In this document: one piece after another, positions 36,017 to 44,855 of the stretch
Position numbering within the stretch: position 1 is the stretch's first letter
How the letters are laid out: every line of letters starts with the position of its first letter
Origin: Octadecabacter sp.
GTDB taxonomy: Bacteria; Pseudomonadota; Alphaproteobacteria; Rhodobacterales; Rhodobacteraceae
NCBI GenBank assembly: GCA_018608045.1
Contig: JABBAI010000193.1
Location: 1-49,192 of the forward strand
DNA: 49,192 nt
Direction of reading: 5' to 3'
Position numbers and translations under genes: made by a program
The notes under the pieces: model-generated
Told to the model about the DNA's origin: nothing
Databases searched by the model: none
Seen by the model: the letters and a program-made list of their open reading frames with translations, nothing else

Positions 36017-36337
36017 TTAGATGCTTTCTTCGATCCAACCCTGAAGCGCGGCTTTTGGTGCTGCGCCAGTTTTGTTGGAGACAACTTCGCCATTTTTGAA
36101 CAAGAACAATGCCGGAATGCCGCGCACACCCATTTGGGCAGGGGAATTTGGGTTATCGTCTACGTTCACTTTGACGATTTTGACTTTGCCGTCCATTTCG
36201 GCGGACAGCTCTTCTAGGGCAGGGCCAATCTGCTTACAGGGGCCACACCATTCGGCCCAAAAATCCACCACAACGGGGATGTCGGACTGACGGACTTCTG
36301 CGTCAAAAGTATCGTCTGTAACTGCTACGGTGGCCAT
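36017..36337 (-). CDS. trxA: thioredoxin
   Basis: A 106-residue thioredoxin with the redox motif WCGPC (Cys31, Cys34) in [14 protein letters not shown] and the cis-proline loop [14 protein letters not shown]. No signal peptide, so cytoplasmic. It lies 60 nt after addA on the same strand and is followed by a strong terminator, so it may be the last gene of the tsaE-addAB string or have its own promoter in the gap. Confidence 0.97.
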   Translation of the reverse strand: MATVAVTDDTFDAEVRQSDIPVVVDFWAEWCGPCKQIGPALEELSAEMDGKVKIVKVNVDDNPNSPAQMGVRGIPALFLFKNGEVVSNKTGAAPKAALQGWIEESI

Positions 36338-36397
36338 TTTTCTGCTCCTAATGGACGTGTGTTTGAGGGGCGAACGTATGGTCGCGGGCGGGGTGCG

Positions 36398-39300
36398 TCA
36401 AGGCGTGGTCACGGCTTTGAGAGCAGCGTTGAGAATATCATCCGAAAGTTCAGTTGTTGTGTTCGTTTTCGTCCACAAAAGAAGCGTGCGAATTCGGTGG
36501 TTTGGGTAGATTTGGCGCAGCCCGTCACGATATGCCCCCAGCTGCCGCACAAGTCCGTCGGGTGTTTCGTCTGCCGTTTCAGGCACAGCGCGGTTGGTTT
36601 TGTAATCAATCGCAATAACGTCTGTGTCCGTTACGATCAGTCTGTCGATGATGCCAAAAATGCGCTGATTGTTAAGGCTGGGGAGTGTTGCGGAAATGGG
36701 CACTTCGACCAACCCGCTTTGCCAAACCCACGCAAGATCAGGCGCTGTTAGGGTTTTAATCGTTTCTGAAATCAGTTCATCTTGATTGGGGATCAGTCCG
36801 GCGTCGGGTTGGTTTTTGATCAGATCCGAAGCGGTTATGTGCCAATTTTCTGGATCAATCTGGGGCAAGACCTCAAGCAAAAGATGAACCATACGACCCC
36901 ATGCCAACGCGAGGTCAGACGCGTCAGTATGTGTTTCATCGGGAAGGATCTTTGCACCACCCAGATCTGAAGGGGACAACGTCGTGGGTTTTTCAACCAG
37001 ATCGGGCAGAGTATCTGCAAGGGTGACAGACGGCGTTGGCCGCGGCATGGTTTGGGTCACTGTTGTCAGCGGTCCAGCGTCCCAATCCCAGCGGTTAAAC
37101 CGCTTGATTGGCCCAAAGGGTGCCGAGTGATCAAAGCTGTCCAGATCGCTCATGGCGTCCAAAATGGTCGTGTGCCAACTGCCCTCATTCTTGGCGTCAT
37201 CGCCAGCTGCTGCCACGATAAGCCAGTTTTCTGCGCGGGTCATTGCCACATACAAAAGACGACGGCGTTCGCGGTCTTGTGCGTCCAGCATGTCATCCTG
37301 AACATCGCGCAGAGATTGCGGCATCACGTCTGATTTGGGTTTCCAGAAAACATGCGCATCAGACGCGAGCAGATCGCCACGCACTTCGCGTTTGCGTTTG
37401 GTGGTGTCGGGCAGAATGACGATCGGCGCCTCAAGGCCCTTCGCGCCGTGGATGGTCATGACGCGGATGCGATCGCTCGCGGAATCCATTTGCCGTTTGA
37501 TCGTGATGTCTTCGGTTTGCAGCCAAGACAAAAACCCTGTCAGGCTGGGCACGTCGGATTGTTCATATCCGAGGGCTTGTGACAGGAGGGCATCGATCCC
37601 GTCCTCGGCCTCATGGCCCAGTCGGGCCAGCAATCGTTCGCGACCACCATGGCGGATCAGCAATCGGTTGATCAGATCGTAGGGGCGCAAAAAGTCGGCC
37701 CTGTTGCGAAGATCATGAAGAATTTCGAGGGTATCAGTGTGCTGTGAATCACGCAGAACTTCCCAAAGGGTCGTGCGCTTCTTACGTGGTTGGGCAAGGT
37801 CATAAAGCTGTTTTTCAGACCAGCCAAACAGCGGGGATTTCAACGCGGCGGCGAGGGATAGATCGTCATCTTGCAACGCAAGGAATTGCAGCAATGCCGC
37901 GATGTCTTGGACCGCCAATTCACCACCGAGCTTCAGCCGATCCGCTCCGGCGATTTCAAGCTCAGCGGATTTACAGGCGGCGATCACCTCATCAAATATA
38001 CCGTTGCCGCGCCCTTGAACGAGGATCAAAAAGTCCCCCGGTGTGATCTTGCGACGGGACCAGATACCTTCGACCTTCACGGGAAGGGTTTCGTCGTTCA
38101 TCATCCGTTTGATTTCCGACGCAATCTGCTGGGCGAGCACGACCTTGTTGTTGGTCCGGCCCTTTAGATCAAGCGGGTCGTCCCATTCCCGCTCTTCAGG
38201 CTTTTCCGAGGGTTCGATCATGGGCCACACATCAACGCGGCCGGGCATGTCGCCTTTGAAGGCAATGTGTTTAATGCGATCCCCAAGACCATCGGCCATA
38301 TCGCCCTGAAAGGTCTGATCGACCAGTTGCAAAATCGCGTCTGACGACCGGAAGGAATACAGAAGCTCACTGTCCTGTAGGGTCTTTTCCACTTTTGAAA
38401 GCTCCCCTGCGAAGTGATCCTTCATGCGATCAAACCCTTCGGGGTCGGCCCCTTGGAACGAATAGATCGACTGTTTCTTATCGCCTACGACAAAAACGGT
38501 ACGGGCGCGATCAGGGTTGGCGCCGACGCCTGTGGAAAATTCCTGCGTCAGCAATCGCACAATATCCCATTGATCCGGTGACGTGTCTTGTGCTTCGTCG
38601 ACCAGCACATGGTCAACGCCACCATCAAGGCGAAACAAAACCCATTGGGCCACGGCAGGGTCTTCGAGAAGGGCTTTTGCCTTGCTGATCAGATCATCAA
38701 AATCCAGCGCGGCGCGTTCCATTTTCTTGGCCTCATACGCCGTCACAAAGGGTGTGGCGAACGCAAACAGCGCGCGGGTTTTTTCAAGGGCATTGATGCG
38801 ACAAAGGTAGTCATGGGCGTCTGCGGTTCGGTCCATCCAAGCGTGTATGTCGTCGATGATATGCGCGACGGCTTCGACGGCTTTGGTGTGACGGGACTGG
38901 GGCCAGTTGCGTGACTTGCTGGTCTTATCGGCCGCGTACAAGAACAGATTAAAAACGCCTTCAAGCGATCCCATATCAGACGATTTCAGGTTCAGCGCCT
39001 TTAAGTCAGCGGCAAAGGTTTCGTAGGTTTTGCTTGTACCTTTGCAAGCGTCCGCAAGATCATCCGCGAGCCCGTCTTCACCCCCGACAAACGCGACGTC
39101 AATAGCGTCGATGCGTGTCGTTCCGGCGGGAACACCGAAGGCCCGCGCAAGGTCATCGTCCGATTTTTTGGTTAAAAATGCGGCACGCCGTCCCGTGATC
39201 GCGGCTAAGAATTGTGTAATGTCAGCACTAGTGTAATATTTGGCGAACTGCGCCACAATGTCCGCCTGACTGGTGGCCATGTCATCCAATACGTCTTGGC

Positions 39301-39766
39301 GCAGCATGGCGGCGGCACGATCTTCCATTTCTTTGAATTGCGGGCTGACTTCAGCCTCAAGTGGAAAGCGGCGCAAGATGCCAGCGCAGAACGAATGGAT
39401 GGTCTGAATCTTCAAACCGCCCGGTGTTTCAATCGCTGCGGCAAACAGTTTGCGCGCATTGGCGAGGTATGCGCCATCCACGATTGCGGTAGCCCCCATA
39501 TCGACCAATTGATCGCGCAGTTCATCTGCAGGCATCATCGCCCATTCACCTAAGCGCTTGAACAGACGGTTCTGCATCTCGGACGCGGCGGCCTTCGTGT
39601 AGGTTAGGCAAAGCACGTTTTCGGGCTTGGTCCCATCTAGCAACAACCGTGCGACGCGGTCGGTCAGGACGCGTGTTTTTCCCGACCCCGCATTGGCGGA
39701 CAACCACGTAGAACGTGTCGGATCAGCGGCTTCGATCTGGCGGCGGGTGGCGTCGTCTTGGGTCAT
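36398..39766 (-). CDS. addA: double-strand break repair helicase-nuclease AddA
   Basis: An 1122-residue AddA, the UvrD-like helicase and nuclease subunit of AddAB, the alphaproteobacterial counterpart of RecBCD. The N-terminal helicase has Walker A SANAGSGKTRVLTDRVARLLL, Walker B DEAQDTSPDQWDIVRLL, motif III/IV region VVGDKKQSIYSFQGADP and motif V/VI MTIHGAKGLE and LLYVAMTRAEN. The C-terminal nuclease domain has GIIDRLIVTDTDVIAIDYKTNR, the PD-(D/E)xK active site. The start overlaps the addB stop (ATGA). Confidence 0.97.
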   Translation of the reverse strand: MTQDDATRRQIEAADPTRSTWLSANAGSGKTRVLTDRVARLLLDGTKPENVLCLTYTKAAASEMQNRLFKRLGEWAMMPADELRDQLVDMGATAIVDGAYLANARKLFAAAIETPGGLKIQTIHSFCAGILRRFPLEAEVSPQFKEMEDRAAAMLRQDVLDDMATSQADIVAQFAKYYTSADITQFLAAITGRRAAFLTKKSDDDLARAFGVPAGTTRIDAIDVAFVGGEDGLADDLADACKGTSKTYETFAADLKALNLKSSDMGSLEGVFNLFLYAADKTSKSRNWPQSRHTKAVEAVAHIIDDIHAWMDRTADAHDYLCRINALEKTRALFAFATPFVTAYEAKKMERAALDFDDLISKAKALLEDPAVAQWVLFRLDGGVDHVLVDEAQDTSPDQWDIVRLLTQEFSTGVGANPDRARTVFVVGDKKQSIYSFQGADPEGFDRMKDHFAGELSKVEKTLQDSELLYSFRSSDAILQLVDQTFQGDMADGLGDRIKHIAFKGDMPGRVDVWPMIEPSEKPEEREWDDPLDLKGRTNNKVVLAQQIASEIKRMMNDETLPVKVEGIWSRRKITPGDFLILVQGRGNGIFDEVIAACKSAELEIAGADRLKLGGELAVQDIAALLQFLALQDDDLSLAAALKSPLFGWSEKQLYDLAQPRKKRTTLWEVLRDSQHTDTLEILHDLRNRADFLRPYDLINRLLIRHGGRERLLARLGHEAEDGIDALLSQALGYEQSDVPSLTGFLSWLQTEDITIKRQMDSASDRIRVMTIHGAKGLEAPIVILPDTTKRKREVRGDLLASDAHVFWKPKSDVMPQSLRDVQDDMLDAQDRERRRLLYVAMTRAENWLIVAAAGDDAKNEGSWHTTILDAMSDLDSFDHSAPFGPIKRFNRWDWDAGPLTTVTQTMPRPTPSVTLADTLPDLVEKPTTLSPSDLGGAKILPDETHTDASDLALAWGRMVHLLLEVLPQIDPENWHITASDLIKNQPDAGLIPNQDELISETIKTLTAPDLAWVWQSGLVEVPISATLPSLNNQRIFGIIDRLIVTDTDVIAIDYKTNRAVPETADETPDGLVRQLGAYRDGLRQIYPNHRIRTLLLWTKTNTTTELSDDILNAALKAVTTP

Positions 39767-42708
39767 GACAAATCCTGTGGCATGGCATCTTGGGTTTCAT
39801 CCCATTCGCCGTACCGCGCGAGGTGGTCGTAGTCGCCCTCAAAGGCCAGTGTCTCGTTGGCACGTCGCGATGTGTATCCCTTTGCGGGATCCATCCACTT
39901 GGCGATCAAAGCTTCGAATTTTTCCATCGTTTCATCGGGCGGCGCATCCTTGAGGGGGGCTGGCACGTTCTTGAGGTCATTGCCGACACCGATGTAGATC
40001 GCAGCCTTCGTGCGGACTGTCCCAACCGCTTTGAATGCGCCGCGTTCCACCATCGCCGCTTCGAGAAGGAGCTGCTTGTCAAAGTGTTTTTGTTGATCAG
40101 CGCTGGGCGGCTTTCCAGTTTTATAATCATAAATCAGCGCCTCCCCGTCGTCAGACAGATCAATGCGATCGGCCTTCCCAACGAGGGTAAAAGCCAGAGT
40201 TTTCAAGGTGAGCTCACCCCGCATTTCGATGCCGATATTTGTCGCCGTGGCTTGGCGCATTTGTTCTTCGATCAGGAAGTGCGGGACGAGGGTCTCAATG
40301 CGGGAGCGCCACAAAATGCGCATCGCCGGCCACGGGCATTTTTCCGCAAGCGTGTCATCTGCAATGGCCAGCAGCTGGTCATGGGCGGCCGCATCGTTGG
40401 GATCGATTTTTCGTTCAATAAACGTCTCTAGGATGTCATGGACGATATTGCCGCGCAGAAGGGCATCGGCGGAATGGGACAGCGGATCAAGCGCCTTGAG
40501 GCCCAAGATATTGCGGGCATAAATCGCGTAAGGATCGCGGATGAGCGTTTTGATCTGCGTAACCGAAAGCTGGGTCGGGCGCGCGGCCACGGGCGGTGCG
40601 GGCGACGGGCGCGGGGCCGAGGGCATTGATGTTTTCGGGGCAGAAATCAGTGCGGCAAGGTCGACCCAATACTGGCCACGATCCCGCATGGCTTTCAGGC
40701 AGTCTGGACCGCCTTTTTCGGCCAAGCCACCCAAGAGGTTGGTGAGGCGGTTGATCCAACGACTCGACACTGTTTCGGCCTCATCGGACCGAATAGCACG
40801 GCTAATGACCACCTGCTTGGCGCAAATTGCTTGTTGATAATCATGCGCGCTAAGACCAATTCGGCGTTCTGGCAAAAGCAATCCGGCCTGCATCCGAAGG
40901 GGCCTGTTCAACCAGGGATCGGGGGCGGGCGCCTCTGGCCATATGCCCTCATTCATGCCGGCCAAAATGACAAGGTTGGCGGATTGAACTCGCGCCTCGA
41001 GCGTACCCCAGATCAGGACTTGCGGGTGCCCGCTGTCGCGATCTCGCACATCTCCCGTAGCGAGAACACTGCCCACCAGTTGGCGGTAATCCCACCCTGA
41101 CATTGTGCCACCTGCTTCGGCGTGGTTGCCCAATTCAGACATCACGCGCAAGGCTTCGCGGCCTGCGGCCTCTTTCCAAAGCTCCCCCGAACCATCGGTT
41201 TTGGGTCCAGCCGAAAGGCGTTCTGCGATATCGATATGTTTCGCAATGTGGTCGCCCAAGGGCGCTTCGGTTGGCGTTTCAAGGCCGGTTAAAACCGAGC
41301 TGACCCAATCAGTCCACGCAGTGCGTTCCGGGTGATGTTTTCCCGTTTCTGTGGCCCATGCCGTCAGGCTGTCGCGCGTTGGAAAGGGTGGACCGTTACG
41401 CCGTAATTCCAGTTCAAGCGCATTGGTGTGCAGGTTGTGTTTGTTGCCCGATTTACTGGTTGAATTTGTCAGCGGATGGCGCAGTAATACCAACAGACGT
41501 TCCGCATCCAGAGGCGTGGAAAACAGATCGACGATATGACGTAAAAACCGGCCCGGCGCGGTCAGCTGTAGCGGAAGGCCCGCACTGTCGTCAGGCACAA
41601 TGCCCCAACGATCCAGCGCGCCAGTGACTTGCCGCGTTAGCATTCTGTCAGGCGTGATCAGCGCGGCGGTTTGTCCGTCTTCAACGGCTTGGCGGAGGCG
41701 AACGGCGATTGCATCCGCCTCCGCCCTTGGGGTGGGGGCTTCGATCAAAGTCAGATCATCTGTTGCGTCACGAAGATCCCCCAGATCGGGGCCATCTTTG
41801 ATCCACTGATCGGTAACAGGGGCGGGTCGCAAAGACAGAGAGACCAAGCCCGTTCGTGCAGTATTTTGCCCAGACGGCGTAGCCCAAGGCAAGATGTCCA
41901 TCGGGTGCATGTCTAGTGCGTCACAAAACGCTTTGAGCCGGTATTGCGGGTGGTCTTCACCGCCTAGTTTCGGGTCGAGCTTATCCCAAACATCGCGTGG
42001 CATATCGGTGTCCACGCCAGGTAAAATCACAGCACCTTGCGGAAGGGTTGCGACAGCTTGCATGAACAAGGACGTCGCGCCACGCGATCCGGTCGAACCC
42101 GCGACGATGATCGGATGATCGGGGGGCGCGTCGGTCCAGCGTTGAATTTGTGCTTCGATGACGCGCCGCTGGCGACCCTCTATATCGGGCTGACTGGTCG
42201 TGTCGAAGTATTGCTGAACTAGTTGGATAAAGGACAGCGATCGCTGCCAATGACCGGATTGATCGGTCACATCAAGATCGGCGATCACATCGGGTGACAC
42301 GCCTTCGCCCTGCATTTCACCCATCAACGCAACGAGGCTTTCGGCAAGATCAAACGCAGAGCTGCGTGCAGCGAGGGTCGGATCCGCGTAAATCAAGCCC
42401 TTCACAAGAACCGCGACTTCAAGCCGTCGGCGCAGGGGCGCAACAGCGGGGGGTGTGTCGCGAAGATTGATGTTTTGTGCCAGATCAGTGACCAGTTTGA
42501 TCTGCGGTAAAAGAATAGCGTCGCCTTGGTGAAACAAGGACAAGAGGCGGCGTTGCATGCGGCGGGTGTTAACGTAAATTTCCACCTGCGCGACGTCCGT
42601 TGGGGCCATAGATGCAAATTGGGCCTGCAATCCGTGAAATAGTTCGCTGGTAAAATCCGCGCCGACTGGAACACCAAAGACGCGCGCGGGCGTTTCATAA
42701 TTAAACAT
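39763..42708 (-). CDS. addB: double-strand break repair protein AddB
   Basis: A 981-residue AddB, partner of AddA. The inactivated helicase-like N-terminal half starts with MFNYETPARVFGVPVGADF; the C-terminal part has the nuclease domain with LVGKADRIDLSDDGEALIYDYKTGKPP (D...DYKTG). The iron-sulfur cysteine cluster of the Firmicute AddB is not evident, as is common in the alphaproteobacterial form. Start chosen at the ATG at 42708, 8 nt inside the upstream nucleotidyltransferase gene and preceded by a G-rich site; the open frame continues to 42918 without support. Confidence 0.95.
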   Translation of the reverse strand: MFNYETPARVFGVPVGADFTSELFHGLQAQFASMAPTDVAQVEIYVNTRRMQRRLLSLFHQGDAILLPQIKLVTDLAQNINLRDTPPAVAPLRRRLEVAVLVKGLIYADPTLAARSSAFDLAESLVALMGEMQGEGVSPDVIADLDVTDQSGHWQRSLSFIQLVQQYFDTTSQPDIEGRQRRVIEAQIQRWTDAPPDHPIIVAGSTGSRGATSLFMQAVATLPQGAVILPGVDTDMPRDVWDKLDPKLGGEDHPQYRLKAFCDALDMHPMDILPWATPSGQNTARTGLVSLSLRPAPVTDQWIKDGPDLGDLRDATDDLTLIEAPTPRAEADAIAVRLRQAVEDGQTAALITPDRMLTRQVTGALDRWGIVPDDSAGLPLQLTAPGRFLRHIVDLFSTPLDAERLLVLLRHPLTNSTSKSGNKHNLHTNALELELRRNGPPFPTRDSLTAWATETGKHHPERTAWTDWVSSVLTGLETPTEAPLGDHIAKHIDIAERLSAGPKTDGSGELWKEAAGREALRVMSELGNHAEAGGTMSGWDYRQLVGSVLATGDVRDRDSGHPQVLIWGTLEARVQSANLVILAGMNEGIWPEAPAPDPWLNRPLRMQAGLLLPERRIGLSAHDYQQAICAKQVVISRAIRSDEAETVSSRWINRLTNLLGGLAEKGGPDCLKAMRDRGQYWVDLAALISAPKTSMPSAPRPSPAPPVAARPTQLSVTQIKTLIRDPYAIYARNILGLKALDPLSHSADALLRGNIVHDILETFIERKIDPNDAAAHDQLLAIADDTLAEKCPWPAMRILWRSRIETLVPHFLIEEQMRQATATNIGIEMRGELTLKTLAFTLVGKADRIDLSDDGEALIYDYKTGKPPSADQQKHFDKQLLLEAAMVERGAFKAVGTVRTKAAIYIGVGNDLKNVPAPLKDAPPDETMEKFEALIAKWMDPAKGYTSRRANETLAFEGDYDHLARYGEWDETQDAMPQDLS

Positions 42709-43378
42709 CTGACCCCCCCGCGAGCATGGATTCTGCGATAGAGATGCTGTCCGGTCGACCAACATCGCACCACTGGCCGTGATAGGCGACGCCATGCATC
42801 GTACCGCGTTCCAACATATCGGTCCAAAGCGACCACATGGAAAACGCTGATTCAGTGATGTGCACCAGACCATCTGTTCTAATGATTTGCACGCCTGAAT
42901 AAACGTAGTCGGTGCCATGGGCCAGTCGGGTTTCGCTGTCGATGTTAAAATCTCCGTCCCCCAAATGCCCGAAAGCGGACGCGCGCGGTATCATCAATAA
43001 AAGGGCATCCATATCGTCATGCCATGCGCTGCGAAGGGTCGTGATGGGGTTGTCACCCTTCCAAACGGCATCCGTGTTCATGGTGAAAACAGGATTGGAA
43101 TTCAGGATCGGCATAGCATGTTTCAACCCGCCCCCCGTTTCGCGCAATTCATCTGTTTCATCTGACACCTTGATGTCGCGACCTTTTACATACTGTTCAA
43201 TCTGGTCGGCAAAGTAGTGCGCGTTCACAACGATATTGAGCCCAGCGCATTGATCTATCGCGTGATCCAGCAATGCTTTTCCCGCGACCTCGACCAGCGG
43301 TTTGGGACAGGTGTTGGTCAGGGGTGCCATGCGCGTTCCAAAACCAGCGGCGAACAGCAGGATCGATTTTGGCGTCAT
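42701..43378 (-). CDS. murU: nucleotidyltransferase, MurNAc-1-phosphate uridylyltransferase (MurU-like)
   Basis: A 225-residue sugar-nucleotide transferase. The N-terminal signature LFAAGFGTRMAPLTNTCPKPLVEVAGK is the G-x-G-T-R-M...PK nucleotide-binding motif, and MNTDAVWKGDNP carries the metal-binding Asp. It lies directly after an AmgK-like kinase with a 4-nt overlap; the AmgK-MurU pair in other Gram-negatives turns recycled MurNAc into UDP-MurNAc, bypassing MurA. Mannose-1-phosphate guanylyltransferase is the usual alternative annotation. The context favours MurU. Confidence 0.85.
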   Translation of the reverse strand: MTPKSILLFAAGFGTRMAPLTNTCPKPLVEVAGKALLDHAIDQCAGLNIVVNAHYFADQIEQYVKGRDIKVSDETDELRETGGGLKHAMPILNSNPVFTMNTDAVWKGDNPITTLRSAWHDDMDALLLMIPRASAFGHLGDGDFNIDSETRLAHGTDYVYSGVQIIRTDGLVHITESAFSMWSLWTDMLERGTMHGVAYHGQWCDVGRPDSISIAESMLAGGSDV

Positions 43379-44343
43379 GGTTTTATGTCCGTTCCAGCAA
43401 AAGCGCATTGAACCAATGGAGCAAGGGCTGCGCAGATCGGATGCGAAAGATCCAAGTCCAAATGGCGCCGAACGCGCGGAATAAGGCGTTGATACTGCGT
43501 TTTTCCGTCTTGTTGCGCGAGGCGATTGAAGATGCCAAGAATCCTCAAGTTCCGTTGCACGGCCATTATGTGGAACGCCGCTTTCATGTCGTCGATGGCA
43601 CGGGTGTCCGTGGCAAAACGGGGCAACAGGTTGTCCAATAGATCAGCGCGCACATCGCGGCGTGCGTCCCGCAAAAGCGACGCCAAGTCATAAGTCGGAT
43701 GTGTGCTGAATGCATCTTGGAAATCCAGCAGCCCGACACGGTTCAGCCCGATCTGCTCGGGCCTCCAAATCAGGTTTTCCGCGTGAAAATCCCGCAGCGA
43801 TAGAACGCTTGGGTTGGGGTCGGCCAAAGCCAGAAGCTTTTCCACTTCGGTCTTTATCGCGAGGTGCAGGTCGGGGCTTTGATCCGTGGCAGCCCATTCG
43901 AACGCGATGTCGATCATATCGGCGCCAACCTGCGGGGTCATAGCAATCAAGCCGGTCGGGGGTGGCGCGGATTGAAGCGCCAGAAGCATATCCACGGCGT
44001 TTTCATACAGAAGGCGTTCATCCTGAGGTGTTGTGCTAAGGTGGTGAGCGAAATCAACATTCCCGAGGTCTTCGAGGATCATCAACCCTGACGCATCGTC
44101 CCATTCTAGAATGTCCGGCGCAGCGAGATTGAGGCTGCGCAGATGTTTTGCGATTTCAACAAACCGGGATTGGCTGCCGCAGGTGTCGGGCGGTGCATCC
44201 ATGAGGATAACGGATGTATGTGCGGCGCTGTGCAAACGCTCGTATCTGCGCGCAGAGGCATCGCTTGTCATCGGGATGCGTTGCCAGCTGGAAAATTCCG
44301 TCCGTGCCAACCAATCTGAAACAATCGCGCTACGCATCTGCAT
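43375..44343 (-). CDS. amgK: aminoglycoside phosphotransferase-fold sugar kinase, AmgK-like
   Basis: A 322-residue kinase of the APH fold. The catalytic and metal motifs are LSLRDFHAENLIWRP (H-x-x-N) and VGLLDFQDAFSTHPTYDLASLLRDARRDV (D-F-x-D). By family and by its pairing with the MurU-like gene, it should phosphorylate the anomeric position of MurNAc (and GlcNAc) released in cell-wall turnover. The start is uncertain: ATGs at 44343 and 44337 both lie within the end of tsaE, and neither has a strong ribosome-binding site; coupling to tsaE translation is likely. Confidence 0.86.
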   Translation of the reverse strand: MQMRSAIVSDWLARTEFSSWQRIPMTSDASARRYERLHSAAHTSVILMDAPPDTCGSQSRFVEIAKHLRSLNLAAPDILEWDDASGLMILEDLGNVDFAHHLSTTPQDERLLYENAVDMLLALQSAPPPTGLIAMTPQVGADMIDIAFEWAATDQSPDLHLAIKTEVEKLLALADPNPSVLSLRDFHAENLIWRPEQIGLNRVGLLDFQDAFSTHPTYDLASLLRDARRDVRADLLDNLLPRFATDTRAIDDMKAAFHIMAVQRNLRILGIFNRLAQQDGKTQYQRLIPRVRRHLDLDLSHPICAALAPLVQCAFAGTDIKP

Positions 44344-44800
44344 CAAGATTTTTTAATCGGCGTTTCCAGTTTTCGCCGTAGGTCAGTGTCGCAATATGAC
44401 CGTCGCGCCGTGCATCTAGTTCGATATCGAGTGAGGTTTCGGGGGCGAGGTCACCAAGAATTTCGGGCCATTCAATCAGGCAAATTTGCGCTTCAAACGC
44501 TTCCATCAAACCTAGTTCCACGGCTTCTTCAGTATGGCTCAACCGATAGAGGTCAGCGTGCCATACTTCGACGTCGGCAAGGTCATAGACTTGCACGAGG
44601 GTAAATGTTGGCGACGGAACCTCCGCCTCAGCGCCAAGGTGGAACCGGATAAAGGCGCGCGCGAGCGATGATTTTCCCGCGCCAATGTGACCACGTAACA
44701 AAATACAATCGCCAGCTTGTGCAAACTGAGCAAGTGTTTCACCAAGCTGCACAGTATCTGCGTCGGTGCTGAGTTGGAGGGTGGTTGAGGTTTTCGCCAT
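44330..44800 (-). CDS. tsaE: tRNA threonylcarbamoyladenosine biosynthesis ATPase TsaE
   Basis: A 156-residue TsaE (YjeE), the ATPase that helps TsaB/TsaD form t6A37 in ANN-decoding tRNAs. P-loop LLRGHIGAGKSSLARAFIR, then PSPTFTLVQVY and WHADLYRL with the metal-binding and catalytic residues, and ICLIEWPEIL. It heads the leftward string tsaE-amgK-murU-addB-addA, with 14 nt of overlap into amgK. Confidence 0.95.
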   Translation of the reverse strand: MAKTSTTLQLSTDADTVQLGETLAQFAQAGDCILLRGHIGAGKSSLARAFIRFHLGAEAEVPSPTFTLVQVYDLADVEVWHADLYRLSHTEEAVELGLMEAFEAQICLIEWPEILGDLAPETSLDIELDARRDGHIATLTYGENWKRRLKNLDADA

Positions 44801-44855
44801 GTCCCGACTTTATGCAGCAAGGATATGCCTGCAAGAGCAATTCGGAGAATTACCG

